In this document: positions 24,956-32,658 of the stretch, piece by piece
Layout: each line of letters begins with the position of its first letter
How positions within the stretch are numbered: the first letter of the stretch is position 1
Assembly: GCA_025964795.1 (NCBI GenBank)
Contig: JAOPYC010000113.1
Span: 1 to 33,085 of the forward strand
Reading direction: 5' to 3'
DNA from: Marmoricola sp.
Lineage (GTDB): Bacteria > Actinomycetota > Actinomycetes > Propionibacteriales > Nocardioidaceae
DNA length: 33,085 nt
Program-made: the position numbers and the translations under genes
The notes under the pieces: model-generated
Told to the model about the DNA's origin: nothing
Databases searched by the model: none
The model's input: only the letters and a program-made list of their open reading frames with translations

Positions 24956-24975
24956 ACCTAGAACAGGTTCTAGGT
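24956..24975. promoter_or_regulatory. KstR-like TetR operator palindrome
   Basis: ACCTAGAAC, centre AG, GTTCTAGGT: a perfect 9-bp inverted repeat. Its core TAGAAC-AG-GTTCTA fits the published KstR consensus TNNAACNNGTTNNA (recalled), used for cholesterol and lipid genes in mycobacteria. It lies between the stop of the PaaK-like gene and the ATG of the SDR gene, 21 bases upstream of that ATG, where it would cover the SDR promoter. Confidence 0.65.
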
Positions 24976-26313
24976 TCAGCCGACCGGGACGTCGCTGGTC
25001 ACGAACTTGGTCTTGGCGCCGGTGTAGGGCATCGAGTCCACCAGCTCCACCCGCAACGGGACCCGGTGCTCCAGGCGCACCCGGAGCCGACGGGCCACCT
25101 CGTCGATCTGCTCCCGGGCCCGCGGGTCGGGCCCGGGGACCACGCTCAGGCACACCGAGTAGTCGGCGTCCTGGTGGAGGCGGAACTGGCGCGCTGCACT
25201 GGGCACCTCGTCGAAGAGGCCCAGCAGACCGCCGGCGACCATGGTCCCGCCGGGCAGCTTGAGGGTGTCGATGTTGCGACCGTCGGGCGAGTCCATCAGC
25301 GGAAGGGTGACGCCGCACGGGCACACCCCCTCCCGGATCGACCCACGGTCGCCCAGCCAGTAGCGCACCAGGGGGAAGACCCGGTTGGTCAGGTCGGTCA
25401 CCACCAGCTCGCCCGCGGTGCCCTGGGCGACGGGCCGGCCCGTGCGCTGACCGTCCACCGCCTCGATCTTCCGCATGTCGGCGAAGACGTGCAGCCCGTT
25501 GCGCTCACCGCACTCACCGGCCATCCACGGGACCTCGGAGCAGCGGTACTGGTCGTGCACCGGAGCGCCGAGGGTGGACTCGATGAACCGCCGGACCTCG
25601 GAGGTCAACGGCGCCGAGGTGGATCCCAGCGCGACTGGGGGACGGAAGTAGACACCCTCGTTGTGGACGTGGTTCGCGAGCGCGACCAGCACGTGGTGGT
25701 AGCCCTCGATCAGCTTGGGCCGCCTCTGGTTGAGCATCGCGATCATGTCCCCGTAGGCGTGCTGGTCCAGCAGCCCCACGGAGACAAGGGTCACCCTCGA
25801 CGGCAGCCAGGCGATCCGCTTCGCGAGCTTCTTCCGCTTCGGTATGTCCCAGCGGCCGATGTGGGCGGCGTCGTCCGAGGGGGCGACACCCCACCACCGG
25901 TTCATCCGCCAGGCCAGCGGGGCCAGCGGGACCCGCTCGTCGCAGTACGTCGTGAGCGGCTGGCCGGTGCTCCCGGTGGTGTGGTGGGTCCGGAGGTTCG
26001 CCTCGGTGGCCTCCGACGAGCGGAGGAGGGGCTCGTTCTCCTGGATCATCGAGCGGTCGATGACCGGGAGGGAGCCGAACGCCTCGGGGTCCCGCAGATC
26101 CGCGCGGCTGATCCCCGCGCTCGTGTAGAGATCCCGGTAGAAGGGCGTGTGGTCGAACGCGAAGGCCGCGATGTCGATCGCCCGCTGGTCGGTCAGTCGA
26201 TCCACCTCGGCGCGCGGCAGGCGCTCGTTGTGCAGGAGCTCCGAGTAGACGCGCTTGGTCTCGCGCTTCGCGAGCGAGAGCTTCAGCGACAGCGCCACCT
26301 CCCGGGCAGACAC
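24976..26313 (-). CDS. PaaK/CapK-like phenylacetate-CoA ligase family protein
   Basis: 445 residues. Adenylation motif HHTTGSTGQPL is the ATP loop of the PaaK/CapK (coenzyme F390 synthetase) branch. DQYRCSEVPWMAGECGERNGLHVFADM and TDLTNRVFPLVRYWLGD are further PaaK-like blocks, and VCPCGVTLPLM is a Cys pair often binding zinc. The N-terminal part FAFDHTPFYRDLYTSAGI is also standard. It probably activates a carboxylic acid with ATP; the acid is unknown. The GTG at 26313 is preferred because AGGAGG lies 6 bases before it; an upstream in-frame GTG at 26334 has no ribosome site. The KstR-like site is just downstream of its stop. Confidence 0.85.
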   Translation of the reverse strand: MSAREVALSLKLSLAKRETKRVYSELLHNERLPRAEVDRLTDQRAIDIAAFAFDHTPFYRDLYTSAGISRADLRDPEAFGSLPVIDRSMIQENEPLLRSSEATEANLRTHHTTGSTGQPLTTYCDERVPLAPLAWRMNRWWGVAPSDDAAHIGRWDIPKRKKLAKRIAWLPSRVTLVSVGLLDQHAYGDMIAMLNQRRPKLIEGYHHVLVALANHVHNEGVYFRPPVALGSTSAPLTSEVRRFIESTLGAPVHDQYRCSEVPWMAGECGERNGLHVFADMRKIEAVDGQRTGRPVAQGTAGELVVTDLTNRVFPLVRYWLGDRGSIREGVCPCGVTLPLMDSPDGRNIDTLKLPGGTMVAGGLLGLFDEVPSAARQFRLHQDADYSVCLSVVPGPDPRAREQIDEVARRLRVRLEHRVPLRVELVDSMPYTGAKTKFVTSDVPVG

Positions 26314-26319
26314 CAACAG

Positions 26320-26325
26320 CCTCCT
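26320..26325 (-). promoter_or_regulatory. Shine-Dalgarno AGGAGG of the PaaK-like gene
   Basis: A full AGGAGG on the minus strand, 6 bases before GTG at 26313. It selects this start over the in-frame GTG 7 codons further up, inside whose coding it would otherwise lie. Confidence 0.65.
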
Positions 26326-26368
26326 CAGACCCACCCCACCGTTGAGGCTGGCTCAAGATACAGCCGGC

Positions 26369-26452
26369 TCAGTCCGAGCGGAACACATTCGCCTGAACCC
26401 CGCTGGCGCAGGTCGTGCTGCCGTCGTGGGAGATGAGCCCGGTGATGATCAC
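26369..26452 (-). CDS. Possible 27-residue ORF coupled to the GGCT-like gene
   Basis: GTG at 26452 overlaps the TGA of the GGCT-like gene (GTGA), and the frame ends with TGA at 26369. It reads VIITGLISHDG, then STTCASGVQANVFRSD. Nearly all third codon positions are G or C, as in true genes here, and the overlap matches the coupling style of the other operon genes. There is no strong ribosome site. It could instead be a fragment of a lost gene. No family is recognised. Confidence 0.35.
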   Translation of the reverse strand: MIITGLISHDGSTTCASGVQANVFRSD

Positions 26453-27120
26453 GGTGCGCCGGGTGGTTCCCTCTCGGGTGGTGCCGGCTCGATCACGCCC
26501 ACCCGCTGGAAGTACGCCGAGAGCCGGTCGCGGTCCCACCCCCGGCTCTCCTCCAGGCCGGTGGCCAGCACCGCGAGGTACGCCGCCGACGGCTGCGTGT
26601 GCTCGACGTGGTCGACACCGTGGGGCGCGGTGAACAGCAGCATCGGCGCGCCCTCGAGGCGGCCCACCTCGATGAGCGTCTCGTAGTGCCCCGGGCCGGC
26701 CGTGTGCACGCCACCGTCGATGCCACCGAGGACGATCTGCTCCAGCGGGTCGCCGGCCTGGGGCACGCGGTACATCTCCTGGGCGGCGATGTCGGTGAAC
26801 TGCTGGGCGGTGACCAGGTAGGCCCGCGCCGCGGTCGGCGCCCCGCTCTCGGCGTCCCGGGCGTCGTGCTCGTAGAACGCCACCCCCCCGCCCCACTGGC
26901 GCGAGTGGCCGGCGAAGTAGAGGCTCCCGGGCAGGTCGACCGGGACGCTGTGCCGGGGCGGCCTGCTGTCGCGGGCGCCCGGGTTGGTCCGTGTCCCCCC
27001 GGGCGGGACGCCGCCCTCGAGGTAGGCCGACAGCCGCACCGCCGACATGTTGGAGCCGTAGCTGACGTACCAGACCTCACCGTGCGTGGGCAGGGGCCGA
27101 GCTGCTGGTTCGTCGGACAT
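26449..27120 (-). CDS. Gamma-glutamylcyclotransferase-like (GGCT fold) protein
   Basis: 223 residues from ATG at 27120. The N-terminus WYVSYGSNM (17-25) is the GGCT substrate-loop signature (YGSN). LPGSLYFAGHSRQWGGGVAFYE, later ARAYLVTAQQFTDIAAQEM, resembles the rest of the fold, in which a conserved Glu acts as base. GGCT-fold proteins release 5-oxoproline from gamma-glutamyl peptides or amines, but many bacterial members have other or unknown substrates. TAGCCT ends 7 bases before the ATG, so the mRNA may be leaderless. The gene is divergent from the helicase-associated gene at 27235. Confidence 0.75.
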   Translation of the reverse strand: MSDEPAARPLPTHGEVWYVSYGSNMSAVRLSAYLEGGVPPGGTRTNPGARDSRPPRHSVPVDLPGSLYFAGHSRQWGGGVAFYEHDARDAESGAPTAARAYLVTAQQFTDIAAQEMYRVPQAGDPLEQIVLGGIDGGVHTAGPGHYETLIEVGRLEGAPMLLFTAPHGVDHVEHTQPSAAYLAVLATGLEESRGWDRDRLSAYFQRVGVIEPAPPEREPPGAP

Positions 27121-27127
27121 CGGCCAG

Positions 27128-27133
27128 AGGCTA
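27128..27133 (-). promoter_or_regulatory. Putative -10 box (TAGCCT) of the GGCT-like gene
   Basis: TAGCCT on the minus strand ends 7 bases before ATG at 27120. It sits 89 bases from the divergent -10 box of the helicase-associated gene. Confidence 0.42.
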
Positions 27134-27221
27134 CCGAGACCGGTCCTCCTCCAGGAAGACGCGTACCACCGGCGACCGTGCCCGCGGCGCCGCGCGGGTC
27201 GAGCACCCTGCAGGACCCGCG

Positions 27222-27227
27222 TAGAAT
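27222..27227 (+). promoter_or_regulatory. Putative -10 box (TAGAAT) of the helicase-associated gene
   Basis: TAGAAT is close to the ideal -10 and ends 7 bases before ATG at 27235. No clear -35 hexamer is visible 17 bases upstream. Confidence 0.55.
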
Positions 27228-27234
27228 TCTCCGG

Positions 27235-29391
27235 ATGCCCTCCGCCGCCCCGCGCACCCTCGCCGACCAGTTCCGCACCTGGCCGGACACGCAGCTGACC
27301 ACACTGCTGGAGGCGCGCCCGGACCTGGCCACTCCAGCCCCGCACGACTCGTCGCAGCTGGCGGCCCGGGTCGTGGTGAAGGCCTCGGTGCTGCGGGTGC
27401 TGGACTCCCTCGACGCGCTGGAGCTGACGGTGCTGCAGGCCGTGGTCCAGGGCACCGATCCCGCAGAGCTGCCGGCCAAGCCCGACGCCGTGGCCACCGC
27501 GCTCGAGCGCCTCGAGTCGCTGGCCCTGGTCTGGGGCTCCCCGACCAGGCCCGTGCTCGTCGTGGGCGAGCTGCTCCGGCTGCCCGCCGGTCCGCCGGCC
27601 GGCGAGGTCACGGCCCTGCTGGAGGCGGCGTCGGCACCGGCGCGGCAGATCCTGGACCATCTCCACGAGACCGGGGCCGACGGCCGGTGGAGCGGTGGCG
27701 CCGGCCCGACGGCCGACCTGGTCGAGGCCGGGCTGCTGGCCCGGATCGACGACCGGCACGTCACCGTCCCGTGGTCGGTGCGGCTGGGCCTGCGGCTGGC
27801 CGACGACCGCCGGCTCGACGAGCCACCCGAGCTGGCGACCTCCGAACGGGCGCAGCCGATGGTGGACCGGGCGGCGGCCGGCGCCGCGTTCGAGTTCGTA
27901 CGACGCACCGAGCTGCTCCTCGACCGGTGGGGCACCCACCCACCGCCGGCGCTCAAGGCCGGCGGGCTCGGCGTACGCGAGCTGCGGGCGGCCGCCACCC
28001 TGCTGCACGTCGAGGTCGACGTGGCCGCGCTGGTCATCGAGACCGCGGCCGCGGCCGGCCTGGTCGACCAGGGCATGAGCGACAGCGTCGACGCCGGCTG
28101 GCTTCCGACCGACCTCTACGACGCCTGGCAGCTCGGCTCGACCTCCGAGCGCTGGGGCACGCTCGCCCGCGCCTGGCTGGCCAACCCGCGCCTGGTCTCG
28201 GCGGTCGGTGGGCGGATCGCCGACAAGCCCGTGAACGCCCTCTCCCCCGACCTGGCCCGCAACTGGCAGGTGGGGCTGAGGTCCGACGTGCTCGACGAGC
28301 TGGGGCGGCTCCCCGCCGACCGGGCCCTGGCGGCCGGAACCGGGGTCGCCTCACTGCTCGACCGGATGCGCTGGCGGCGCCCGCGTCGCCCGGCCATGCG
28401 GCTCCACCAGGTCGGCCCGACGCTCGTGGAGGCGGCCCTGCTCGGGGTCACCGGCCTCGACGGGTTCTCGACCTTCGGCCGTCAGCTGATCGCCGGGGGC
28501 GACGCGACCAAGTCCCTCGACGCGCTGCTGCCCGCCCCGGTGGACCACATCCTGCTCCAGGCCGACCTGACCGCGATCGCCCCGGGGCCGTTGGAGCACG
28601 ACCTGGCGCAGAAGCTGTCGCTGGTCGCGGACGTGGAGTCGCGCGGCGGTGCCACCGTCTACCGGTTCGCCGCCTCGTCGATCCGCCGTGCCTTCGACGC
28701 GGGCTGGTCCGCGGGCGAGGTGCACGACTTCGTCGCGGCCACCTCGCGCACCCCGGTCCCGCAGTCGTTGACCTACCTCGTCGACGACGTGTCCCGTCGG
28801 TTCGGGACCCTGCGCGCCGGGCACGCCGAGTCGTTCCTGCGCAGCGACGACGAGACGGCGCTGACCGAGCTGCTGCACGCCCCCGGCGCCGACGCCCTGC
28901 GCCTGCGCCGGATCGCGCCCACGGTGGTGATCTCCGACGTACCCCTCGGCACGCTGCTCCCCCGCATCCGCGAGCTCGGGATGGCCCCGGTGGTCGAGGC
29001 CGTCGACGGCACCGTCCGGGTCGCGCGTCCCGACGTCTTCCGCGCCCGCTCCCCGCGCCGACGCCCCCCGGCCGAGGCCGGCGCCCGCGCCGTGGCCCGC
29101 ACCGGCGCCGTCGTCACCGCCATCCGCGCCGGCGACCGGGCCTCCGCATCCCGGCCGAACCGCGGCGCCAGCGCCTCCAGCCCGACCGACGTGATCGCCA
29201 TGCTCCGACAGGCCGCCGAGTCCGGCGAGCAGCTGGTGATCGGCTACGTCGGCGACGACGGCACCGTCGCCGAGCGGATGGTCACCCCCGAACGCGTCGA
29301 GGGCGGCCGCCTCACGGCGTACGACGAGCGCAGCGACTCCTCCCGCCACTTCGCGATCCACCGGATCACCGCGGTCTCCCGCCCGGGGTAG
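27235..29391 (+). CDS. Helicase-associated domain protein, partner of XPB helicase (Rv0862c-like)
   Basis: 718 residues. Long helical N-terminal region with repeated winged-helix-like parts: LADQFRTWPDTQLTTLLEARPDL, KASVLRVLDSLDALELTVLQAV and TDLVEAGLLARID. The domain around DHILLQADLTAIAPGPLEHDL to YRFAASSIRRAFDAGWSAGEV is typical of the helicase C-terminal/helicase-associated (PF13625-like) family. The last ~70 residues (SGEQLVIGYVGDDGTVAERMVTPERVEGG...) form a WYL-like beta module. Mycobacterial Rv0862c, next to the XPB-like Rv0861c, has this form (from memory). Here the helicase gene lies 1.6 kb downstream on the same strand. A DNA-repair role is likely but not proven. Confidence 0.87.
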   Translation: MPSAAPRTLADQFRTWPDTQLTTLLEARPDLATPAPHDSSQLAARVVVKASVLRVLDSLDALELTVLQAVVQGTDPAELPAKPDAVATALERLESLALVWGSPTRPVLVVGELLRLPAGPPAGEVTALLEAASAPARQILDHLHETGADGRWSGGAGPTADLVEAGLLARIDDRHVTVPWSVRLGLRLADDRRLDEPPELATSERAQPMVDRAAAGAAFEFVRRTELLLDRWGTHPPPALKAGGLGVRELRAAATLLHVEVDVAALVIETAAAAGLVDQGMSDSVDAGWLPTDLYDAWQLGSTSERWGTLARAWLANPRLVSAVGGRIADKPVNALSPDLARNWQVGLRSDVLDELGRLPADRALAAGTGVASLLDRMRWRRPRRPAMRLHQVGPTLVEAALLGVTGLDGFSTFGRQLIAGGDATKSLDALLPAPVDHILLQADLTAIAPGPLEHDLAQKLSLVADVESRGGATVYRFAASSIRRAFDAGWSAGEVHDFVAATSRTPVPQSLTYLVDDVSRRFGTLRAGHAESFLRSDDETALTELLHAPGADALRLRRIAPTVVISDVPLGTLLPRIRELGMAPVVEAVDGTVRVARPDVFRARSPRRRPPAEAGARAVARTGAVVTAIRAGDRASASRPNRGASASSPTDVIAMLRQAAESGEQLVIGYVGDDGTVAERMVTPERVEGGRLTAYDERSDSSRHFAIHRITAVSRPG

Positions 29392-29594
29392 GGCTGCACC
29401 GATGAGTACGGCGGCGCCGCCGGGTCCACCTTGGCGACCCCGACCGCAGGAGCCAGGATGATCGACCTCACGCGACGGCCTGTTCGGTACGGTCGTCGAC
29501 GTGCCCGCAGACGCTCCCGTCTTCCACCGCGTGCTCGGCCTCGCCGGCCGGGACCCCGCGTGGCCCGCCGACTCCGCCGGCTGAGGGGGCGGGC
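29392..29594 (+). other. 203-base interval with possible coding remnant
   Basis: One frame from 29462 to TGA at 29582-29584 reads SRDGLFGTVVDVPADAPV then FHRVLGLAGRDPAWPADSAG and has gene-like third positions; a candidate leaderless GTG is at 29501 with TACGGT 7 bases before it. Upstream, the same gene-like bias appears in a different frame (DEYGGAAGSTLATPTAGARMIDL). This could be the end of a decayed gene, a 27-residue leader, or chance in GC-rich DNA. GGGGGCGGGC at its end serves as the ribosome site of the racemase. Confidence 0.3.
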
Positions 29595-30299
29595 GTGCGG
29601 ACCATCGGCCTGATCGGCGGGATGAGCTGGGAGTCGACCGCGATCTACTACCGGCTCGCCAACGAGATGGTCCGCGAGCGCCTCGGCGGGCTGCACTCCG
29701 CGCGCATCGTGATGACCTCCGTCGACTTCGCCGAGGTCGAGGAGCTGCAGGCCTCGGGCCGGTGGGACCGCGCCGGTGAGCTGCTGGCCACCGAGGCCGC
29801 ACGCCTCGAGGCGGCGGGGGCGGACTTCCTCGTCCTGTGCACCAACACCATGCACAAGGTCGCGGACGCCATCGATGTCGCGACGAAGATCCCGCTGCTC
29901 CACCTCGGCGACGTGACCGCCGACGCCGTGCGCTCCGCCGGGCTCGACCGCGTCGCCCTGCTCGGCACCGCCTTCACGATGTCGCAGGACTTCTACCGGG
30001 GGCGGCTCGAGTCGCACGGGCTCGAGGTGCTCGTCCCTGACGAGGCCGAGCAGGCGGTGGTCCACCGCGTCATCTACGACGAGCTGTGCCGGGGCGTCGT
30101 CCTCACGGATTCCCGGCGCGCGTACGTCGACATCGTCGACCGCCTGGTCGCCCGCGGCGCCCAGGGAGTGATCCTCGGTTGCACGGAGATCGAGCTGCTG
30201 CTCTCGCCGGAGGACCTCGACGTGCCCTCGTTCCCGACCACCCGGCTGCACGTCGAGGCGGCCGTCCACCAGGCACTTGTCGGACGCAACCGACGGTGA
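29595..30299 (+). CDS. Aspartate/glutamate racemase family protein (YgeA-like)
   Basis: 234 residues from GTG at 29595, with a purine-rich GGGGGCGGGC just before it. The N-terminus TIGLIGGMSWESTAIYYR is typical of aspartate racemases. The two catalytic cysteines are C82 in LVLCTNTMHK and C196 in GVILGCTEIELLL, one in each half of the pseudosymmetric fold. It inverts an acidic amino acid without PLP or metal. Aspartate, glutamate or a broader substrate cannot be told apart from sequence alone. It sits between two DNA-repair genes with no obvious link to them. Confidence 0.93.
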   Translation: MRTIGLIGGMSWESTAIYYRLANEMVRERLGGLHSARIVMTSVDFAEVEELQASGRWDRAGELLATEAARLEAAGADFLVLCTNTMHKVADAIDVATKIPLLHLGDVTADAVRSAGLDRVALLGTAFTMSQDFYRGRLESHGLEVLVPDEAEQAVVHRVIYDELCRGVVLTDSRRAYVDIVDRLVARGAQGVILGCTEIELLLSPEDLDVPSFPTTRLHVEAAVHQALVGRNRR

Positions 30300-30355
30300 G
30301 ACGACCGATGCTCAGGCTGTGGACGCGAGGGTCGCGGCAATCGCAAGAGCGGACA

Positions 30356-30361
30356 TATCGT
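30356..30361 (+). promoter_or_regulatory. Putative -10 box (TATCGT), leaderless layout
   Basis: TATCGT ends 6 bases before ATG at 30368; the gap from the racemase stop is 68 bases, enough for a separate promoter. Confidence 0.45.
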
Positions 30362-30367
30362 GCACGC

Positions 30368-30829
30368 ATGCCTTATGCAGATTGGGCTGCGGTCACGCGC
30401 GACCTGACCACGGCCCTGGATCGACTCGACGACCGCGAGTTCCTCATCATGGGTGAGAAGGAGGCTTGCTCCACCCCCCGCCGCAGGCTCTTCGGTCGTC
30501 GTACGACGCCGGAGCCGACCCGCTACGTCCAGGTGCTGCGCGTCGGCGAGGTCCTCTCCACCGAGTGCGTCGGCGCCGTCTGCCTCGGTGGCACCTGGGA
30601 GATGGACCACGTGACCATCGAGGGGCTGCGCGGGCTGGGCTGGCTCACGCCCGCGGAGAGCCGGGCCGAGTTCGGCAGCCTGAGCCCCAACTTCGCGCTG
30701 TACGTCGACATCGAGTGCACGCACGAGCTGCCGCCCTTCCTGGTCGCGACCCTCGCCGTCCTGGGCGCTCGGCCCGAGGCCCTCGTGCTCACCTACTCCA
30801 GCGGCGCCGCCGCCCAGGTCGCCGGCTGA
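30368..30829 (+). CDS. Small TY-Chap-like protein of unknown function
   Basis: 153 residues. It begins MPYADWAAVTRDLTTALDRL, then DREFLIMGE, RYVQVLRVGEVLSTECVG, TIEGLRGLGWLTPAES and SPNFALYVDIE. This pattern (an aromatic LxxL helix, an RYVQ strand, then LGWxxP and NF) resembles the TY-Chap/type III secretion chaperone-like domain found in many actinobacterial genes. There is no signal peptide or membrane helix, so it is cytosolic. The start at 30368 is set by the -10 spacing. No function is assigned; a protein-binding role fits the fold. Confidence 0.7.
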   Translation: MPYADWAAVTRDLTTALDRLDDREFLIMGEKEACSTPRRRLFGRRTTPEPTRYVQVLRVGEVLSTECVGAVCLGGTWEMDHVTIEGLRGLGWLTPAESRAEFGSLSPNFALYVDIECTHELPPFLVATLAVLGARPEALVLTYSSGAAAQVAG

Positions 30830-30951
30830 CCTGCCGGACCGCACCCATCCACCCGGCCGAGGGCTCCGAATACCTGGTGAGCTTCGTCGGGGCGCTGTGC
30901 GCTCGCTTTTCCCGGACCCGGGCAACAGCGCCCCGGCGAACCCTCGGTCCG

Positions 30952-30957
30952 TAGGAT
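30952..30957 (+). promoter_or_regulatory. Putative -10 box (TAGGAT) of the XPB helicase gene
   Basis: TAGGAT predicts a transcript start near 30964, only about 20 bases before the ATG at 30984. A six-codon ORF (30967-30987, MRRTPR) overlaps this ATG as ATGA, which could couple translation. Confidence 0.42.
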
Positions 30958-30983
30958 CGGACTCCTATGAGAAGAACACCCCG

Positions 30984-32633
30984 ATGACCGACGGCCCACT
31001 CATCGTCCAGTCGGACAAGACCCTCCTGCTCGAGATCGACCACGAGCAGGCTGACGCGTGCCGCAAGGCGATCGCGCCGTTCGCCGAGCTCGAGCGCAGC
31101 CCCGAGCACATCCACACCTATCGCCTCACGCCGCTCGGCCTGTGGAACGCCCGCGCCGCCGGCCACGACGCCGAGCAGGTGGTCAACGTCCTGCTGACCT
31201 TCAGCCGCTACGCCGTCCCGCACGCGCTGCTCGTCGACGTCGCCGAGACGATGGACCGCTACGGCCGGTTGCGGCTGGACAAGCACCCGGTCCACGGGCT
31301 GGTGCTCAGCAGCGTCGACAAGGCGGTCTTCGAGGAGGTCATCCGCGCCAAGAAGGTCGCCGGCATGATCGGGGAGCGCATCGACGCCGAGAGCGTCGTC
31401 GTGCACCCCAGCCAGCGCGGCAACCTCAAGCAGGCGCTGCTCAAGCTCGGGTGGCCGGCCGAGGACTTCGCCGGCTACGTCGACGGCGAGGCCCACGCGA
31501 TCGCCCTCGACGAGTCCGAGTGGACGCTGCGGCCCTACCAGCGCGAGGCTGCCGACTCCTTCTGGCACGGCGGCTCCGGGGTCGTCGTCCTCCCCTGCGG
31601 CGCGGGCAAGACCCTCGTCGGCGCCGCTGCCATGGCGCAGGCGCAGGCGACCACGCTGATCCTGGTGACCAACACGGTCAGCGCCCGGCAGTGGAAGTCC
31701 GAGCTGGTCCGGCGGACCAGCCTCACGGAGGACGAGATCGGCGAGTACAGCGGTGCCAAGAAGGAGGTCAAGCCGGTCACGATCGCGACCTACCAGGTGC
31801 TGACCATGCGCCGGAAGGGCGTCTACCCCCACCTCGAGCTGCTCGACGCCAAGGACTGGGGCCTGATCGTGTACGACGAGGTCCACCTGCTGCCCGCTCC
31901 CATCTTCCGGATGACCGCCGACCTCCAGGCCCGCCGGCGCATCGGCCTGACCGCGACCCTGGTCCGCGAGGACGGCCGCGAGGGCGACGTGTTCAGCCTG
32001 ATCGGCCCCAAGCGCTACGACGCCCCGTGGAAGGACATCGAGAGCCAGGGCTGGATCGCCCCGGCCGACTGCGTCGAGGTGCGGGTCACCCTCCCCGAGG
32101 GCGAGCGCCTCGCCTACGCGACGGCCGAGCCCGAGGAGCGCTACCGGCTGGCCGCCTGCACCCACGCGAAGGTCCTGATCGCCGAGCAGCTGGTCAAGCA
32201 GCACCAGGGCGAGCCCACCCTGGTGATCGGGCAGTACCTCGAGCAGCTCGACGAGCTCGCCGAGCACCTCGGCGCGCCCGTCATCAAGGGCGAGACGAGC
32301 GTGAAGGAGCGCGAGCGGCTCTACGCCGGGTTCCGCTCCGGCGAGATCGAGCTGCTCGTGGTCTCCAAGGTCGCCAACTTCTCGATCGACCTGCCGAGCG
32401 CCGCGGTCGCCATCCAGGTCAGCGGCTCGTTCGGCTCCCGCCAGGAGGAGGCCCAGCGCCTGGGTCGGCTGCTGCGCCCCAAGGAGAAGGCCGCCGACGG
32501 CACCCAGAAGCCCGCCCGGTTCTACACGATCGTCAGCCGCGACACCGTCGACGCCGACTTCGCCCAGAACCGTCAGCGCTTCCTCGCCGAGCAGGGCTAC
32601 GCCTACCGCATCGTGGATGCGGCCGATCTCTGA
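30984..32633 (+). CDS. DNA repair helicase XPB (bacterial type)
   Basis: 549 residues. An N-terminal damage-recognition-like region (~1-175) with PLIVQSDKTLLLEI and HTYRLTPLGLWNA comes before two RecA-like domains. Walker A LPCGAGKT (203-210), DEVH (298-301), LTATLVRED (322-330; RED is the XPB mark) and the C-terminal QRLGRLLRP motif VI are all present. It is a 3'-5' SF2 helicase; mycobacterial XPB has been shown to have such activity in vitro (from memory). It most likely works with the helicase-associated protein upstream. ATG at 30984 is preferred because the upstream frame is short and lacks gene-like content. Confidence 0.95.
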   Translation: MTDGPLIVQSDKTLLLEIDHEQADACRKAIAPFAELERSPEHIHTYRLTPLGLWNARAAGHDAEQVVNVLLTFSRYAVPHALLVDVAETMDRYGRLRLDKHPVHGLVLSSVDKAVFEEVIRAKKVAGMIGERIDAESVVVHPSQRGNLKQALLKLGWPAEDFAGYVDGEAHAIALDESEWTLRPYQREAADSFWHGGSGVVVLPCGAGKTLVGAAAMAQAQATTLILVTNTVSARQWKSELVRRTSLTEDEIGEYSGAKKEVKPVTIATYQVLTMRRKGVYPHLELLDAKDWGLIVYDEVHLLPAPIFRMTADLQARRRIGLTATLVREDGREGDVFSLIGPKRYDAPWKDIESQGWIAPADCVEVRVTLPEGERLAYATAEPEERYRLAACTHAKVLIAEQLVKQHQGEPTLVIGQYLEQLDELAEHLGAPVIKGETSVKERERLYAGFRSGEIELLVVSKVANFSIDLPSAAVAIQVSGSFGSRQEEAQRLGRLLRPKEKAADGTQKPARFYTIVSRDTVDADFAQNRQRFLAEQGYAYRIVDAADL

Positions 32634-32646
32634 AATGGCCGCCTCG

Positions 32647-32652
32647 TAGGCT
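32647..32652 (+). promoter_or_regulatory. Putative -10 box (TAGGCT) of the serA-like gene
   Basis: TAGGCT ends 6 bases before GTG at 32659, the same box and spacing as at marR and the HAD-LarE gene. It lies 13 bases after the XPB stop codon, so the gene likely has its own leaderless promoter. Confidence 0.5.
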
Positions 32653-32658
32653 GTTTCG

